Shown one piece after another: positions 34,959-43,924 of a DNA stretch of 64,000 nucleotides; the first letter of the stretch is position 1, and every line of letters starts with the position of its first letter. A program made the translations under genes and the position numbers. The stretch is from Pseudonocardiaceae bacterium YIM PH 21723 (GTDB taxonomy: Bacteria > Actinomycetota > Actinomycetes > Mycobacteriales > Pseudonocardiaceae): positions 1 to 64,000 of the forward strand of contig QZFT01000067.1 in the NCBI GenBank assembly GCA_003600225.1. The letters are read 5' to 3'. The notes under the pieces were generated by a model, which was not told the origin of the DNA, made no database searches, and saw nothing but the letters and a program-made list of their open reading frames with translations.

Positions 34959-35690
34959 ATGGATTCCCTCAATCCGAATACCAGGTTACTGGTGCTCATC
35001 GGTATCGCGGCGAACATTCTCGGAGTGGTCAGCGCCGTGGTGAGCTGGGTCAGGGCGGACACCCTGTTCCTGGCACTGTCGATCATCGCCGTGGCGCTGG
35101 TGGCAGCTGCCCTCCTGCGGCGGCGCAACCTCCGGCTGGCGGTGACCCTGCTAAGCCTCGGCTGCCTGGTCCTCGGCGGGACGATCGCGGTCCGGGTCGA
35201 TCACTGGATCACCCCATCCGCACCTGCCGTCGCTGCACCCAGCACCCCTGCCACCTCGACGAACAGCACAACCGAGGCCGCGACGGCGGTCTCCGGATCG
35301 ACCGCTCCACGGACGCTGGTCGACACCGACTTCGTGCTGCCCCGCAAGATGGCGATCGACGTGGACAGCAAGGCCTCGCAGGCGGTGGACGCACCCGACG
35401 GAGCCACCGGGAAGCTGGACTTCTTCCACGACTGGGGCCAGGTGATGTCCGACCGGGTCGACGTGGTGCGGGCACCCAATGTGTTCAGCTATTCCGGCGG
35501 TGCACTATCGAAGGCCTATTTCACCTGCAAGGGCGATCTGGAGAAATCCCCGTACTCGTTCGCCGGGGAATCCAGCCAATTCTGCTTCGTCACCTCGGAC
35601 GGGCATCCGGCATACGGAGATATTCGGCGATCCCGGGACGACCACGCCTTCGTCATTCACGTCATCGTGTGGGACGCGACGGCGAGTTGA
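34959..35690 (+). CDS. Hypothetical membrane-anchored protein, 243 aa
   Basis: The protein has two or three N-terminal hydrophobic helices (about 12-35, LLVLIGIAANILGVVSAVVSW; about 38-60; about 68-85) and a Ser/Thr/Ala-rich linker (about 95-130). An extracellular-looking domain with two Cys follows (KAYFTCKGDLEK, SSQFCFVTSDG). No family is recognised. The ATG at 34959 is chosen because the upstream extension is Arg/His-rich and unlike a membrane protein start. Its 3' end overlaps the convergent Nudix gene by 29 bp. Confidence 0.7.
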   Translation: MDSLNPNTRLLVLIGIAANILGVVSAVVSWVRADTLFLALSIIAVALVAAALLRRRNLRLAVTLLSLGCLVLGGTIAVRVDHWITPSAPAVAAPSTPATSTNSTTEAATAVSGSTAPRTLVDTDFVLPRKMAIDVDSKASQAVDAPDGATGKLDFFHDWGQVMSDRVDVVRAPNVFSYSGGALSKAYFTCKGDLEKSPYSFAGESSQFCFVTSDGHPAYGDIRRSRDDHAFVIHVIVWDATAS

Positions 35691-36075
35691 GCAGCTTGCG
35701 CAGGTCCGGCAGCAGCGCCCAGTCGGCGTCCAGCCAGTCCACGTCGTCCAGCTCGTCGGCGGAGAGCCAGCGCAGCGCGAGGTGCTCCAAGGCCTGCGGG
35801 GCGGCGGAGCCGGGTGTGAGGGAACCCGCATAGGTCCGCAGCACCCACGGCGGGTTCAGCGGCAGATCGGGCCCCACCTTCTCGCCGACCAGCACCGTGG
35901 CACCGAGTTCCTCCAGGCATTCCCTGGCCAGCGCGTCCGCATCGGACTCGCCCTGCTCGACCTTGCCGCCTGGCAACTCCCACTTGCCGGCCATCGACGG
36001 CGGCTCGGAGCGCTGGGCGGCGAGCAGCAGCCCCTCATGGACCAGGGCAACGGACACCACGACCGCCTCACTCAT
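35662..36075 (-). CDS. Nudix hydrolase, MutT-like
   Basis: This 137-aa protein has a complete Nudix box, GKVEQGESDADALARECLEELG (first 20 residues: the GX5EX7REUXEEXG pattern), at about residues 37-59. It opens with the VVVSVALVHEGLLLAAQRS strand and has the MAGKWELPGGKVE context of small MutT-type (8-oxo-dGTP or CTP) pyrophosphohydrolases. It probably cleans oxidised nucleotides. The ATG at 36075 matches the family start. Confidence 0.87.
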   Translation of the reverse strand: MSEAVVVSVALVHEGLLLAAQRSEPPSMAGKWELPGGKVEQGESDADALARECLEELGATVLVGEKVGPDLPLNPPWVLRTYAGSLTPGSAAPQALEHLALRWLSADELDDVDWLDADWALLPDLRKLLNSPSRPTR

Positions 36076-36121
36076 CTGGCGGATTCTAGTACCGGGCTCA
36101 CGCCTGCCTACGCTGGGTTTC

Positions 36122-36478
36122 ATGATCGCGATCCTGCAGTGCGTCGTGCTGGACTGTCCGGATGTCAGCGTGCTCGCCGGCTTCTACCAGGGCCTGCTCG
36201 GCGGCGAGATCAACCGGCCGGATTCCCGGTGGTCCGTGGATGACGACTGGGCCACGCTGCACGTTCCCGGCGGCCAGGTGCTCGCCTTCCAGCGGGTGGC
36301 CGATCACCGGCCACCACGCCGGACCGATCAGCAGTTCCACCTCGATCTCGAGGTGGCCGACCTGGACCAGGCGCAGCGGGCGGTACTGGACCTCGGCGGC
36401 GCGCTCGTGGACGCCACACACAGCTGGCGAGTCTTCCGTGACCCGGCCGCTCACCCGTTCTGCCTGGTCAGGCACTAA
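36122..36478 (+). CDS. VOC (glyoxalase-like) family protein
   Basis: The 118-aa protein has two beta-alpha-beta-beta-beta modules of the VOC superfamily: IAILQCVVLDCPDVSVLAGFYQGLLG, then QQFHLDLEVADLDQAQRAVLDLGG and a closing DPAAHPFCLVRH. The His and terminal residues could bind a metal. Members range from glyoxalases to antibiotic-binding proteins; this one resembles the stand-alone Glyoxalase-like group of unknown role. It overlaps the end of the histidine kinase gene tail-to-tail by 11 bp. Confidence 0.82.
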   Translation: MIAILQCVVLDCPDVSVLAGFYQGLLGGEINRPDSRWSVDDDWATLHVPGGQVLAFQRVADHRPPRRTDQQFHLDLEVADLDQAQRAVLDLGGALVDATHSWRVFRDPAAHPFCLVRH

Positions 36479-37766
36479 GCCAGCGGACCTCCAGCCGGGC
36501 ACCGCCGTCCGGGGACGGCAACGCGTACACCCGGCCACCCCGGCCACGCACGAGTTCGTCGACCAGCGCCAGCCCGAGCCCGGAACCACCGGACTCGCGG
36601 CCACGGGCGTCGTCCACCCGATAGTACCGGTCGAACACCCGCTCCCGATCGGCCTCCGGGATCCCGGGGCCGTCGTCGTCCACCAGCAGCCGGACCTGGC
36701 CCGGTAACGGGGTCACCGTGATCCGGATGACCGACCGGGCGTACCGGGCGGCGTTGCGCAGCAGGTTGTCCAGCACCAGCGCCACCTCCGTCGGCGTGGC
36801 CAGCACCGTCACCGGCACCGTGGCCTGCAACAATACCGGCCGGGTTGCCCGCTCCACCGCCAGCCGGGCCGCGGCAGTGAGGTCCACCGGTTCCGCCGTG
36901 CCGAGCCGGTCGGCATCGGCCTTGGCCAGCAGCAACAGATCGTCCACCAGCCCGGACAGCCGCTGGGCCTCCGCGGCGATCTCGGCGAACACCTCCTGCG
37001 GCGGGGCCGAGCCCGGATGGGCCAGCGCCACATCGGCCTGCACCCGGATCGCGGACACCGGGGACCGCAGTTCGTGCGCGGCGTCGCCGGTGAACCGGCG
37101 CAGCCGCTCGTGGGCCGCGTCCCGGCGGGCCAGCAGCGCGTTCAGCGATTCGGCCAGTTCCCGGAGCTCGTCCTTGGCCGGCGACACCGGCAGCCGCTCC
37201 CCCGCGGGCAGCCCGACGGCCGCGGTGCGCAGCGCACGCACCGGTTGCAGCGCCGCCCATGCCGCCAGGTAGGCCCCGCCGACCAGCACCATCGAGCCGA
37301 TGATCACCGCGACCCCGAGGATGCGGGTGATCCGCTGTGGCGTCTGGTCGTAGTCGCCGAACGCGCCCACCGCGACGACCAGCCGGGGACGGCCGTCCGG
37401 CGCGGTGATCACCGACGCCAGCAGCCGGTCCTGCCTGCGCTGGACGACATCTCCCCGGCGCAGCGCGTCCAGCTGTCCGGCGGTCAGTTCGAGCCCGGGC
37501 CGGTCGTCCTGCGGCGTGCCCGCGGTGTCCAGCAGCCGGATGCCGATCCGGGCGTCGTTGGACTGCGGCGCCTTGCCAGCGGCCACCTGGTCCCGCACGG
37601 TGGTCAGCTGCGTCTGCAGGGCACTGTCCGCCGACAGCTGGGCCAGCCGCCCGATGGCCACCGCGCCCAGGCCGCCGAACAACGCCAGCAGCACGATGCC
37701 GATCCCGGCGGCCAGCACCGCGATCCGGGTCTGCACCCGCAACCGGTGCCACCAGCGACCGATCAC
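36468..37766 (-). CDS. Sensor histidine kinase
   Basis: This 432-aa kinase has a helix near 15-38, an extracellular sensor of about 120 residues, a second helix (about 150-175, ILGVAVIIGSMVLVGGAYLAA), a HAMP linker, the phospho-acceptor motif FTGDAAHELRSPVSAIR and a HATPase domain (DNLLRNAARYA, DDDGPGIPEADRERVFDRYYR, GGSGLGLALV). Its start overlaps the response regulator stop by 4 bp, so the pair is co-translated. The pair is divergent from a LolA/RseB-like gene and ABC transporter that it may control. Confidence 0.9.
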   Translation of the reverse strand: MIGRWWHRLRVQTRIAVLAAGIGIVLLALFGGLGAVAIGRLAQLSADSALQTQLTTVRDQVAAGKAPQSNDARIGIRLLDTAGTPQDDRPGLELTAGQLDALRRGDVVQRRQDRLLASVITAPDGRPRLVVAVGAFGDYDQTPQRITRILGVAVIIGSMVLVGGAYLAAWAALQPVRALRTAAVGLPAGERLPVSPAKDELRELAESLNALLARRDAAHERLRRFTGDAAHELRSPVSAIRVQADVALAHPGSAPPQEVFAEIAAEAQRLSGLVDDLLLLAKADADRLGTAEPVDLTAAARLAVERATRPVLLQATVPVTVLATPTEVALVLDNLLRNAARYARSVIRITVTPLPGQVRLLVDDDGPGIPEADRERVFDRYYRVDDARGRESGGSGLGLALVDELVRGRGGRVYALPSPDGGARLEVRWLSA

Positions 37767-38434
37767 GGCACGTCGACCAGATAACCGTGCCCGCGCACGG
37801 TCTGCAGCAGGCCGTCGGCCCCGGCGGCCACCAGCTTGCGCCGCACATAGCCGACGTACTGCTCGACGGTGTTGCTGGTGACCTCCTCATCACCCCACAC
37901 TTCCACCAGCAGCTCCTTCTTCCGCACCAGGCTGCCCGCCCGGCCGGCCAGCGCGGCCAGCACATCGAACTCCCGGGGTGACAGCTCCATCGGACGATCT
38001 TCCCAGCTCACCGCATGTTTGGCCCGGTCGATCACCAGGCCACCCACCCGGATCGGCCCCCGGTTCGTCTCACCGCGCCGCAGCGCCGCCTTCAGCTGCG
38101 CCACCAGCACCACGAAGGCGAACGGCTTGGTCACATAGCCATCCGCTCCCAGGTCCAGCCCGTCCGCCTGCTCCTCGTCGGTGTCCTTGGCGGACAGCAT
38201 CACCACCGGGGTCCACACCCCGGCGGCGCGCATCTGCTTGAGCACCTCATAGCCGGACAACCCGGGCAGCATGACGTCCAGCACGAGGGCGTCGAAGGTC
38301 CCGGTCCTCGCCGCGCGTAACGCGGTCACCCCATCACCGACACCGACCACCTCCATCCCCTCGCCGGCCAGGCCGCGTTCCAGCCCGCGGCGTATCCCCT
38401 GCTCGTCATCGACCACCAGCACCCGTGGTTTCAC
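37763..38434 (-). CDS. OmpR-family response regulator
   Basis: The 223-aa protein has a receiver domain (VLVVDDEQ, phospho-Asp in ALVLDVMLPG, Lys in YVTKPF) and a C-terminal winged helix (LSPREFDVLAALAGRAGSLVRK, TVEQYVGYVRRKL, VRGHGYLV). It begins at a GTG, 115 bp from the divergent export gene at 38550. That short region likely carries its binding sites. Confidence 0.92.
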   Translation of the reverse strand: MKPRVLVVDDEQGIRRGLERGLAGEGMEVVGVGDGVTALRAARTGTFDALVLDVMLPGLSGYEVLKQMRAAGVWTPVVMLSAKDTDEEQADGLDLGADGYVTKPFAFVVLVAQLKAALRRGETNRGPIRVGGLVIDRAKHAVSWEDRPMELSPREFDVLAALAGRAGSLVRKKELLVEVWGDEEVTSNTVEQYVGYVRRKLVAAGADGLLQTVRGHGYLVDVP

Positions 38435-38549
38435 GACCCCAGCATGCCGCAGGTTTTCCGGTCGCCGACGCCGTTCTCAGTGGTCTCTCAGCGAACGCCC
38501 GGCATCGTCGATGGCATCGGGGTACGACCACCCCGAGCTGGAGGAGAAC

Positions 38550-39611
38550 ATGGACCGCAAGAAGGCGACCATCGCGGCCACGGCGGGCACCCTCGTCGGG
38601 GCGCTCGGGCTGGCGGCGCTGGCACTGCCACCCGTGGCGGGCGCGGCGCCGACGCTGCCGCAGGTGTCAGCCGAAGACCTGGTGCAGTCGGTGCTGACCG
38701 TGACCCCGCCCGCGATGGCGGGCACCTTCGAGGTGACCAACAAGCTGAACCTGCCCTCGATCCCGTCCGGCCCGATGCTCGGCGAGAACACCAAGGCCCG
38801 GGTCTGGTCGGACGGAGAGCACCGGTTCCGGCTGTCGCTGGTCAAGCCGAACAGCGAGCAGACCGTGGTGAACGACGGCGACACGGTGTGGTCCTACGAC
38901 TCGTCGAGCCGCACCGCGCACAAGGCGGAGCGGGGACCGGACGGGAAGAAGGAGAGCGCCGGGGAGAACCCCGCCGAGGTGGCGAAACAGCTGGTAGGCG
39001 CCGTGCGGGCGGACAGCGATCTCTCGGTGGACGGCACCGCCACGGTCGCCGGCCAGCCGGTGTACACGCTGGTGCTGACACCCAAGCCGGACGAGCGCAC
39101 GCTACTGCGTCAGGTGCGGGTCGCGGTCGATGCCGCACACCGGATCCCGGTGCAGGTCAGCGTGCTGGCCAACGGCTCGGCCGACCCGGTGTTCCAGGCC
39201 GGCTTCAGCTCGCTGGACTTCAGCAAGCCGGAGGCCCGGCTGTTCCAGTTCACCCCGCCCGCCGGCACCAAGGTGGAGACGGGTGCGGACAAGCAGCACA
39301 AGCCCGCCGAGCTGCTGCCCACGCTGCCGGACATGGCCAAGGAGCACGACTCCAAGGTCATCGGTAAGGGCTGGGAGCGGGTGCTGGTCACCAAGGTCGA
39401 CCTGCCCGCGGCGACCACCGACCAGACCCAGGGTGCGCAGGACCCGCGGGCACTGGCGAAGCGGTTCGGTAAGCCGGTGAACGGCGCGTGGGGCGACGGC
39501 TGGGAGTACTCGCTGCCCATCGGCACCGCCCTGCTCACCTCGGACGGCCGGGTGGCCGTCGGCCTGGTGCCGCATCAGGTCCTCGTCGAGGCACTACAGG
39601 AGGGCAAGTGA
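38550..39611 (+). CDS. Secreted LolA/RseB-like protein next to an ABC transporter
   Basis: The 353-aa exported protein has a signal peptide (about 1-32, TLVGALGLAALALPPVAGAA) and the LolA/MucB-RseB beta-barrel pattern: AMAGTFEVTNKLNLPS, DGEHRFRLSL, VVNDGDTVWSYDSSSRTAHK, VYTLVLTPKPDE. Such proteins bind lipids or sense them. Its GTGA junction with the ATPase gene shows a three-gene operon. A GGAGGAG site precedes the ATG. Divergence from the two-component genes suggests signal feedback or regulated export. Confidence 0.82.
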   Translation: MDRKKATIAATAGTLVGALGLAALALPPVAGAAPTLPQVSAEDLVQSVLTVTPPAMAGTFEVTNKLNLPSIPSGPMLGENTKARVWSDGEHRFRLSLVKPNSEQTVVNDGDTVWSYDSSSRTAHKAERGPDGKKESAGENPAEVAKQLVGAVRADSDLSVDGTATVAGQPVYTLVLTPKPDERTLLRQVRVAVDAAHRIPVQVSVLANGSADPVFQAGFSSLDFSKPEARLFQFTPPAGTKVETGADKQHKPAELLPTLPDMAKEHDSKVIGKGWERVLVTKVDLPAATTDQTQGAQDPRALAKRFGKPVNGAWGDGWEYSLPIGTALLTSDGRVAVGLVPHQVLVEALQEGK

Positions 39612-40579
39612 CGGTAACCGCCATCGTGCGGGAACCGGCGGGGGCGGCCACACCGGCCGCCCCCGGCCTGGCCGCCCGCACCGAAGGACTGCGCAAGGTC
39701 TTCCGCGGCACCGTCGCGGTGGACGACGTCAACCTGGCGGTGCCCGACGGCGCCGTACTGGGGCTGCTCGGCCCCAACGGATCGGGCAAGACCACGACGA
39801 TCCGCATGCTGCTCGGGCTGACAGCTCCGACGGCGGGTCACGTGGAGCTGTTCGGTCACCGGATGCCCGAGGCGGCGAGCCGGGTACTGCCCGAGGTGGG
39901 CGCGCTGGTCGAAGGCCCCGGTTTCCATCCGTATCTGTCCGGCCGGGGGAACCTGTTCCGGCTGGCCGCCGCCGAACCACTGCTGAACAGCAGGGATGCG
40001 GACCGGGCCGTGTCCGAGGCACTCGACCGGGTCGGCCTGTCCGACGCGGCGAACCGGGCGTACAAGGGCTACTCGCTCGGCATGAAGCAGCGGCTGGGGC
40101 TGGCCGCGGCTCTGCTGGTACCCCGCCGGCTCGTGGTGCTGGACGAGCCGACCAACGGACTGGACCCGGCGGGGACCCGGGAGATCCGCCAGGTCATCGG
40201 TGGCCTGCGGGCGGCGGGCACCACGGTGATCGTGTCCTCCCACCTACTGGCCGAGATCGAGGCGACCTGCACCCACGTCGCGGTGATGAACAAGGGCGTC
40301 GTCGTCGCTCAGGGTCCGTTGCGCGAGCTGCTGTCCGACGGATCGTCCACCGTGGACGTGTCCACATCGGACACAGCGGCCGCGGCAGCGGTCTTACGGG
40401 ACAACGGGTTCGCCGCACAGCCCATCCCGGAGGGCCTGCGGGTGGAGCTGGGCGACCGGGATTCCGCCGAGCTGATCCGGCAACTGGTGCTGGGCGGAGT
40501 GCCGGTCCACGAGGCCACCCGGCGCCGCGGTGGCCTGGAGGAACTGTTCGCCACACTGACGGAGGAGGAGCGGGGATGA
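39608..40579 (+). CDS. ABC transporter ATP-binding protein
   Basis: The 323-aa ATPase has Walker A GPNGSGKTT, a signature region YSLGMKQRLGLAAALL, Walker B LVVLDEPTNGLDP and the switch His in VIVSSHLL. A 70-residue C-terminal domain (DVSTSDTAAAAAVLRDNG) is typical of drug and bacitracin-type exporters. It overlaps both neighbours by 4 bp. With the permease at 40576 it likely exports a lipid, peptide or antibiotic. Confidence 0.92.
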   Translation: MTVTAIVREPAGAATPAAPGLAARTEGLRKVFRGTVAVDDVNLAVPDGAVLGLLGPNGSGKTTTIRMLLGLTAPTAGHVELFGHRMPEAASRVLPEVGALVEGPGFHPYLSGRGNLFRLAAAEPLLNSRDADRAVSEALDRVGLSDAANRAYKGYSLGMKQRLGLAAALLVPRRLVVLDEPTNGLDPAGTREIRQVIGGLRAAGTTVIVSSHLLAEIEATCTHVAVMNKGVVVAQGPLRELLSDGSSTVDVSTSDTAAAAAVLRDNGFAAQPIPEGLRVELGDRDSAELIRQLVLGGVPVHEATRRRGGLEELFATLTEEERG

Positions 40580-41433
40580 CCGCGATAACCCTCGACGGAG
40601 CGCCATCACTGCAGCCACGGACCGCGCCGTTCGGCCGGCTGCTCGCCTCGGAGATCCGGTTACTGCTGCGCAGGCCACGCACCATCGTGGCGCTGGCCGT
40701 GCTGGCCCTGGTGCCGGTGCTGATCGGGGTCGGCATCTGGGCCGCGGGCGGGGACAGCGGTGGCGGGCCGCCGCTATTCGACATGCTCAGCGGCAACGGA
40801 CTGCTGTTACCCCTGGCAGCCCTGATGGTGGCGCTGCCGTTGCTGTTGCCGCTCACCGTCTCCATGGCCGCGGCGGATGCCATCGCCGGGGAGGCCAACC
40901 ACGGTTCGCTGCGCGGGCTGCTGCTGGCCCCCGTCGGCCGGATCCGCCTGGTCGCGATGAAGGCGATCGGGGTGGCCGCGGTCATCGCGGTCGGGTTGTC
41001 CGTGCTGCTGGTGTTCGGCGTGCTCAGCGGCTGGATCTTCCTGGGCGGCAACGGGTTGATCACCCTGTCCGGCACCACCCTGTCCTTTGTGGACGGGATG
41101 GGCCGGGTGCTGCTCGCGATGGTGCTGATCTTCACGCAGCTGGCGGCCGTCGGCGCGGTGGCGCTGGCGATCTCGGCGAGCACCGATCATCCACTGGTGG
41201 TCATGGCGGGCACGCTGGGCATGTTGATCGTGTTCACCGTGCTGTCCAACATCTCCGCCCTGGACTGGCTGCACCCCATGCTGCTGACCACAGGCTGGAT
41301 GTCCATGGCGGCCGATCTGCTGCGAGATCCACTGACGCTGGACGGAACCGGCGGGCCGCTGTTACGCGCCGGCTGCTACGTGATCATCGGGCTGGGGCTG
41401 GCCACGGTGCGCATGCTGAACAGGGAGGGGTGA
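40576..41433 (+). CDS. ABC-2 type transporter permease
   Basis: The 285-aa protein has about six membrane helices, including TIVALAVLALVPVLIGVGIW, LLLPLAALMVALPLLLPLTV and the final CYVIIGLGLATVRML. It is an ABC2_membrane_2/3-like permease, the partner of the preceding ATPase, with which it overlaps by 4 bp. The cargo is unknown. Confidence 0.88.
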   Translation: MTAITLDGAPSLQPRTAPFGRLLASEIRLLLRRPRTIVALAVLALVPVLIGVGIWAAGGDSGGGPPLFDMLSGNGLLLPLAALMVALPLLLPLTVSMAAADAIAGEANHGSLRGLLLAPVGRIRLVAMKAIGVAAVIAVGLSVLLVFGVLSGWIFLGGNGLITLSGTTLSFVDGMGRVLLAMVLIFTQLAAVGAVALAISASTDHPLVVMAGTLGMLIVFTVLSNISALDWLHPMLLTTGWMSMAADLLRDPLTLDGTGGPLLRAGCYVIIGLGLATVRMLNREG

Positions 41434-41452
41434 TCGGCAGTACCGTGAGGCC

Positions 41453-42424
41453 ATGACCGGCGATCTTCGGTTCAGTGTCGTGCTGCAGGCTCAGCACACG
41501 GCGGAGCACACCGAGGCGGAGACGCTGGCCAGGGCGGTCGCCATCGCCACGGAGGCCGAGGCGCTGGGCTTCGACTGTGTCTGGACCACCGAGCACCACT
41601 TCAGCGGCCTGCACAAGACGCCGTCGGCACTGACCATGGCGGCGTTCCTGCTGGGCCGGACCAGCAGGATCGGCGTAGGTACGGCGGTGACGTTGCTGCT
41701 GCTGCACTCCCCGGTGCACGTGGCCGAACAGGTCGCCCTGCTGGACGTGGTGTCCGGCGGACGGTTCCGGTTCGGCGCCGGACGGGGCAGTCCGACCAAG
41801 GCCTATGCCGCGATCGGACCCGGCCGGGCGTACTGGGAGCACGGGCTGCCGGAAACGCTGGACCGGGTACTGGCCGCACTGCGTGGCCCGGTGGCTGGAT
41901 TCCAGGAGGCGGTGATCAGTCCACGCCCCACGACCCGGATTCCAGTCTCGCTCGCCGTGGGCTCGGACTCCACCGTGGACATCGCCGCGGCACGCGGCCT
42001 GTCCACTCAGCAGTTCGTCCGGCAGGACCTGGCGACCAGGGCGGCCCGGATCGAGCGACACCGGCGGCTGGCGCCGCCCGGTGAGTACCGGCACGGCTGC
42101 TGGGTGTTCACCCAGGTCGAGGACAGCCAGGCCGCCGCGGAGTCGGTGCTCCGGGAGAACCTGGAACACGGCCACGCCTACGTGCGACGGCACCGCAGGC
42201 GACCGGAGCTGTTGACCAGTCCGGTGCCCGAGCGCCTGGCCACGGTGCTGGCCAACGATCCGGTCGGGACACCCGGACGCTGCGTCGAGCAGTTCCGCAG
42301 GCTGGCGGCCACCGGCTGCACCGAGGCCCTGTGCCAGGTGGAGATGAGCCTGGACCTGGACTCCTCGATCACGAACCTGCGCAGGTTGGCCGCCGAGGTC
42401 ATCCCGGCGTATCGGCGGGCCTGA
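41453..42424 (+). CDS. Luciferase-like (LLM) flavin-dependent oxidoreductase, copy 1
   Basis: The 323-aa TIM-barrel protein shows LLM features: EAEALGFDCVWTTEHHFSGL, GRTSRIGVGTAVTLL, VHVAEQVALLDVVSGGRFRFGAGRG and ANDPVGTPGRCVEQFRRL. It uses FMN or F420 with an unknown substrate. It is a close paralogue of the next gene over the whole length, so the pair arose by tandem duplication. It has lost a segment of about 15 residues before the GTPGRC motif relative to copy 2. Confidence 0.86.
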   Translation: MTGDLRFSVVLQAQHTAEHTEAETLARAVAIATEAEALGFDCVWTTEHHFSGLHKTPSALTMAAFLLGRTSRIGVGTAVTLLLLHSPVHVAEQVALLDVVSGGRFRFGAGRGSPTKAYAAIGPGRAYWEHGLPETLDRVLAALRGPVAGFQEAVISPRPTTRIPVSLAVGSDSTVDIAAARGLSTQQFVRQDLATRAARIERHRRLAPPGEYRHGCWVFTQVEDSQAAAESVLRENLEHGHAYVRRHRRRPELLTSPVPERLATVLANDPVGTPGRCVEQFRRLAATGCTEALCQVEMSLDLDSSITNLRRLAAEVIPAYRRA

Positions 42425-42452
42425 CAACGGTGTCCGCCGGTAGCGTGGCGAC

Positions 42453-43463
42453 ATGCCCGGTGACCTGCGACTAAGCGTGATCCTGACGGCGCAGCCGGCG
42501 GCCGGCGAACCGGACACGGACACGTTCGCCAGGGCGACGGCCATAGCCTTGGAAGCGGAGGCGCTCGGCTTCGACTGCGTGTGGACCACCGAGCACCACT
42601 TCAGCGCGCTGCACCGCACACCCTCGGCACTCACCCTGGCCGGCTACCTACTCGGCCGGACCAGCAGCATCCACGTGGGCACCGCGGTCACCGTGCTGCC
42701 GCTGCACTCCCCGGTGCACGTCGCCGAACAGGTGGCGCTGCTGGACGTGGTGTCCGGCGGGCGCTTCCGGTTCGGTGCGGGACGCGCGGGACCGAGCGCC
42801 GCCTACGCGGCGATCGGCCGTGGCCTGCGCTACTGGGAGGAAGGATTCGCCGAAGCACTGGACCTGGTCCTGGCCGGGCTGAACGGCACCGTGTCCGCGG
42901 ACAGCGAGCTGTACCGGATTCCTGAGGTCACCGTGGTTCCCCGGCCCACCGGCAGCATTCCGGTGTCCGTCGCCGTCAGTTCGGAATCGACCGTGGACCT
43001 CGCGGCGGTGAGGGGGCTGGCCACTCAGCAGTTCACCAACGTCGACCTCGCCACCCGGGCGGCACGCATCCGCCGGCACGCGGAACTGGCGGCACCGGGC
43101 TACTACGACCACGGCTGCTGGGTACACGTCCAGGTCGCGGACACGCAGGCGGAAGCGGAGTCGATCCTGCGCACCCATCTGGACCGCACCCTCGGCTACC
43201 TGCTCAGCCGGAGGCAGAAGCTGATCGGCACGCCGACGAAAGCCAGGGCACTGTCGGACGATCCGCTCCCGGGGCGATTCGCCAGAACGGTGGCCAATGA
43301 CCCGGTGGGCACCCCGGAACGCTGCGCCCACCGGTTGCGCGCGCTGGCCGCCACCGGGTGCACGCAGGCCATCTGCCAGGTCGAGATGACCCGGGATCTG
43401 GACGCATCGCTGACGAACTTGCGCCGACTGGCCACCGAGGTCCTCCCAGCAGCGCTCGCGTGA
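42453..43463 (+). CDS. Luciferase-like (LLM) flavin-dependent oxidoreductase, copy 2
   Basis: The 336-aa protein shares with copy 1 the blocks EALGFDCVWTTEHHFSAL, SPVHVAEQVALLDVVSGGRF and TTGCTQAICQVEMTRDLD-like ends. The region after DRTLGYLLSRRQKL is longer than in copy 1. It may form a heterodimer with copy 1, as bacterial luciferase subunits do, or be a separate enzyme. The genes are 28 bp apart. The next gene is a pterin dehydratase. Confidence 0.86.
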   Translation: MPGDLRLSVILTAQPAAGEPDTDTFARATAIALEAEALGFDCVWTTEHHFSALHRTPSALTLAGYLLGRTSSIHVGTAVTVLPLHSPVHVAEQVALLDVVSGGRFRFGAGRAGPSAAYAAIGRGLRYWEEGFAEALDLVLAGLNGTVSADSELYRIPEVTVVPRPTGSIPVSVAVSSESTVDLAAVRGLATQQFTNVDLATRAARIRRHAELAAPGYYDHGCWVHVQVADTQAEAESILRTHLDRTLGYLLSRRQKLIGTPTKARALSDDPLPGRFARTVANDPVGTPERCAHRLRALAATGCTQAICQVEMTRDLDASLTNLRRLATEVLPAALA

Positions 43464-43490
43464 TCACCCTTTTCGGTCCACTATGGAGGC

Positions 43491-43799
43491 ATGGCGAAGC
43501 TGCTGAGTGACGATCAGATCGACGAGGCACTGGTCGGCCTGCCGGACTGGAATCGCGAAGGCGAGGAGCTGGTGCGCAGCGCGGAGCTGCCCGCCTTCCC
43601 ATTGGCGATCATGGTGGTGAACCGGATCGCCGAGATCGCGGAGAACGACAACCATCACCCGGACATCGACATCCGCTACCGCACACTGACCTTCCGCTGC
43701 TCCACGCACAGCAAGGCGGGCATCACCGATCTGGACATCAGCCTCGCCAGAGAGATCGACGGGGTGCTGGACGCGGTGTCCACGAATTCCGCCTCGTAA
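43491..43799 (+). CDS. 4a-hydroxytetrahydrobiopterin dehydratase (PCD/DCoH family)
   Basis: The 102-aa protein has the family active-site motif in NDNHHPDIDIRYRTLTFRCSTH, whose two His residues act in dehydration of the 4a-carbinolamine. The opening LLSDDQIDEALVGLPDWNREGEEL also fits. No aromatic amino acid hydroxylase is nearby, so the role may be in molybdopterin or unknown. It lies 27 bp after the second LLM gene and may share its transcript. Confidence 0.88.
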   Translation: MAKLLSDDQIDEALVGLPDWNREGEELVRSAELPAFPLAIMVVNRIAEIAENDNHHPDIDIRYRTLTFRCSTHSKAGITDLDISLAREIDGVLDAVSTNSAS

Positions 43800-43924
43800 C
43801 CTGCGGCGAGAATTCGACGGAGCGTAGCGAGGCAATACCCGGTCGATATTCACTTCCCCATTGCGCCTGAGCTCTCGAACAGCACACTGAGACGCACAGG
43901 AATGACACCCCTGGGGAGGTCGTC

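Noticed and set aside
29972-35833. A nearly 2000-codon plus-strand open frame across mshB, lpqW and typA
   Set aside because: It is antisense to well-recognised genes and has the His/Arg/Gly-rich composition of a shadow frame in GC-rich DNA.
43800-43924. Small gene between the pterin dehydratase and first aldo/keto reductase
   Set aside because: No frame with a ribosome site and normal codon use; it reads as a promoter region.
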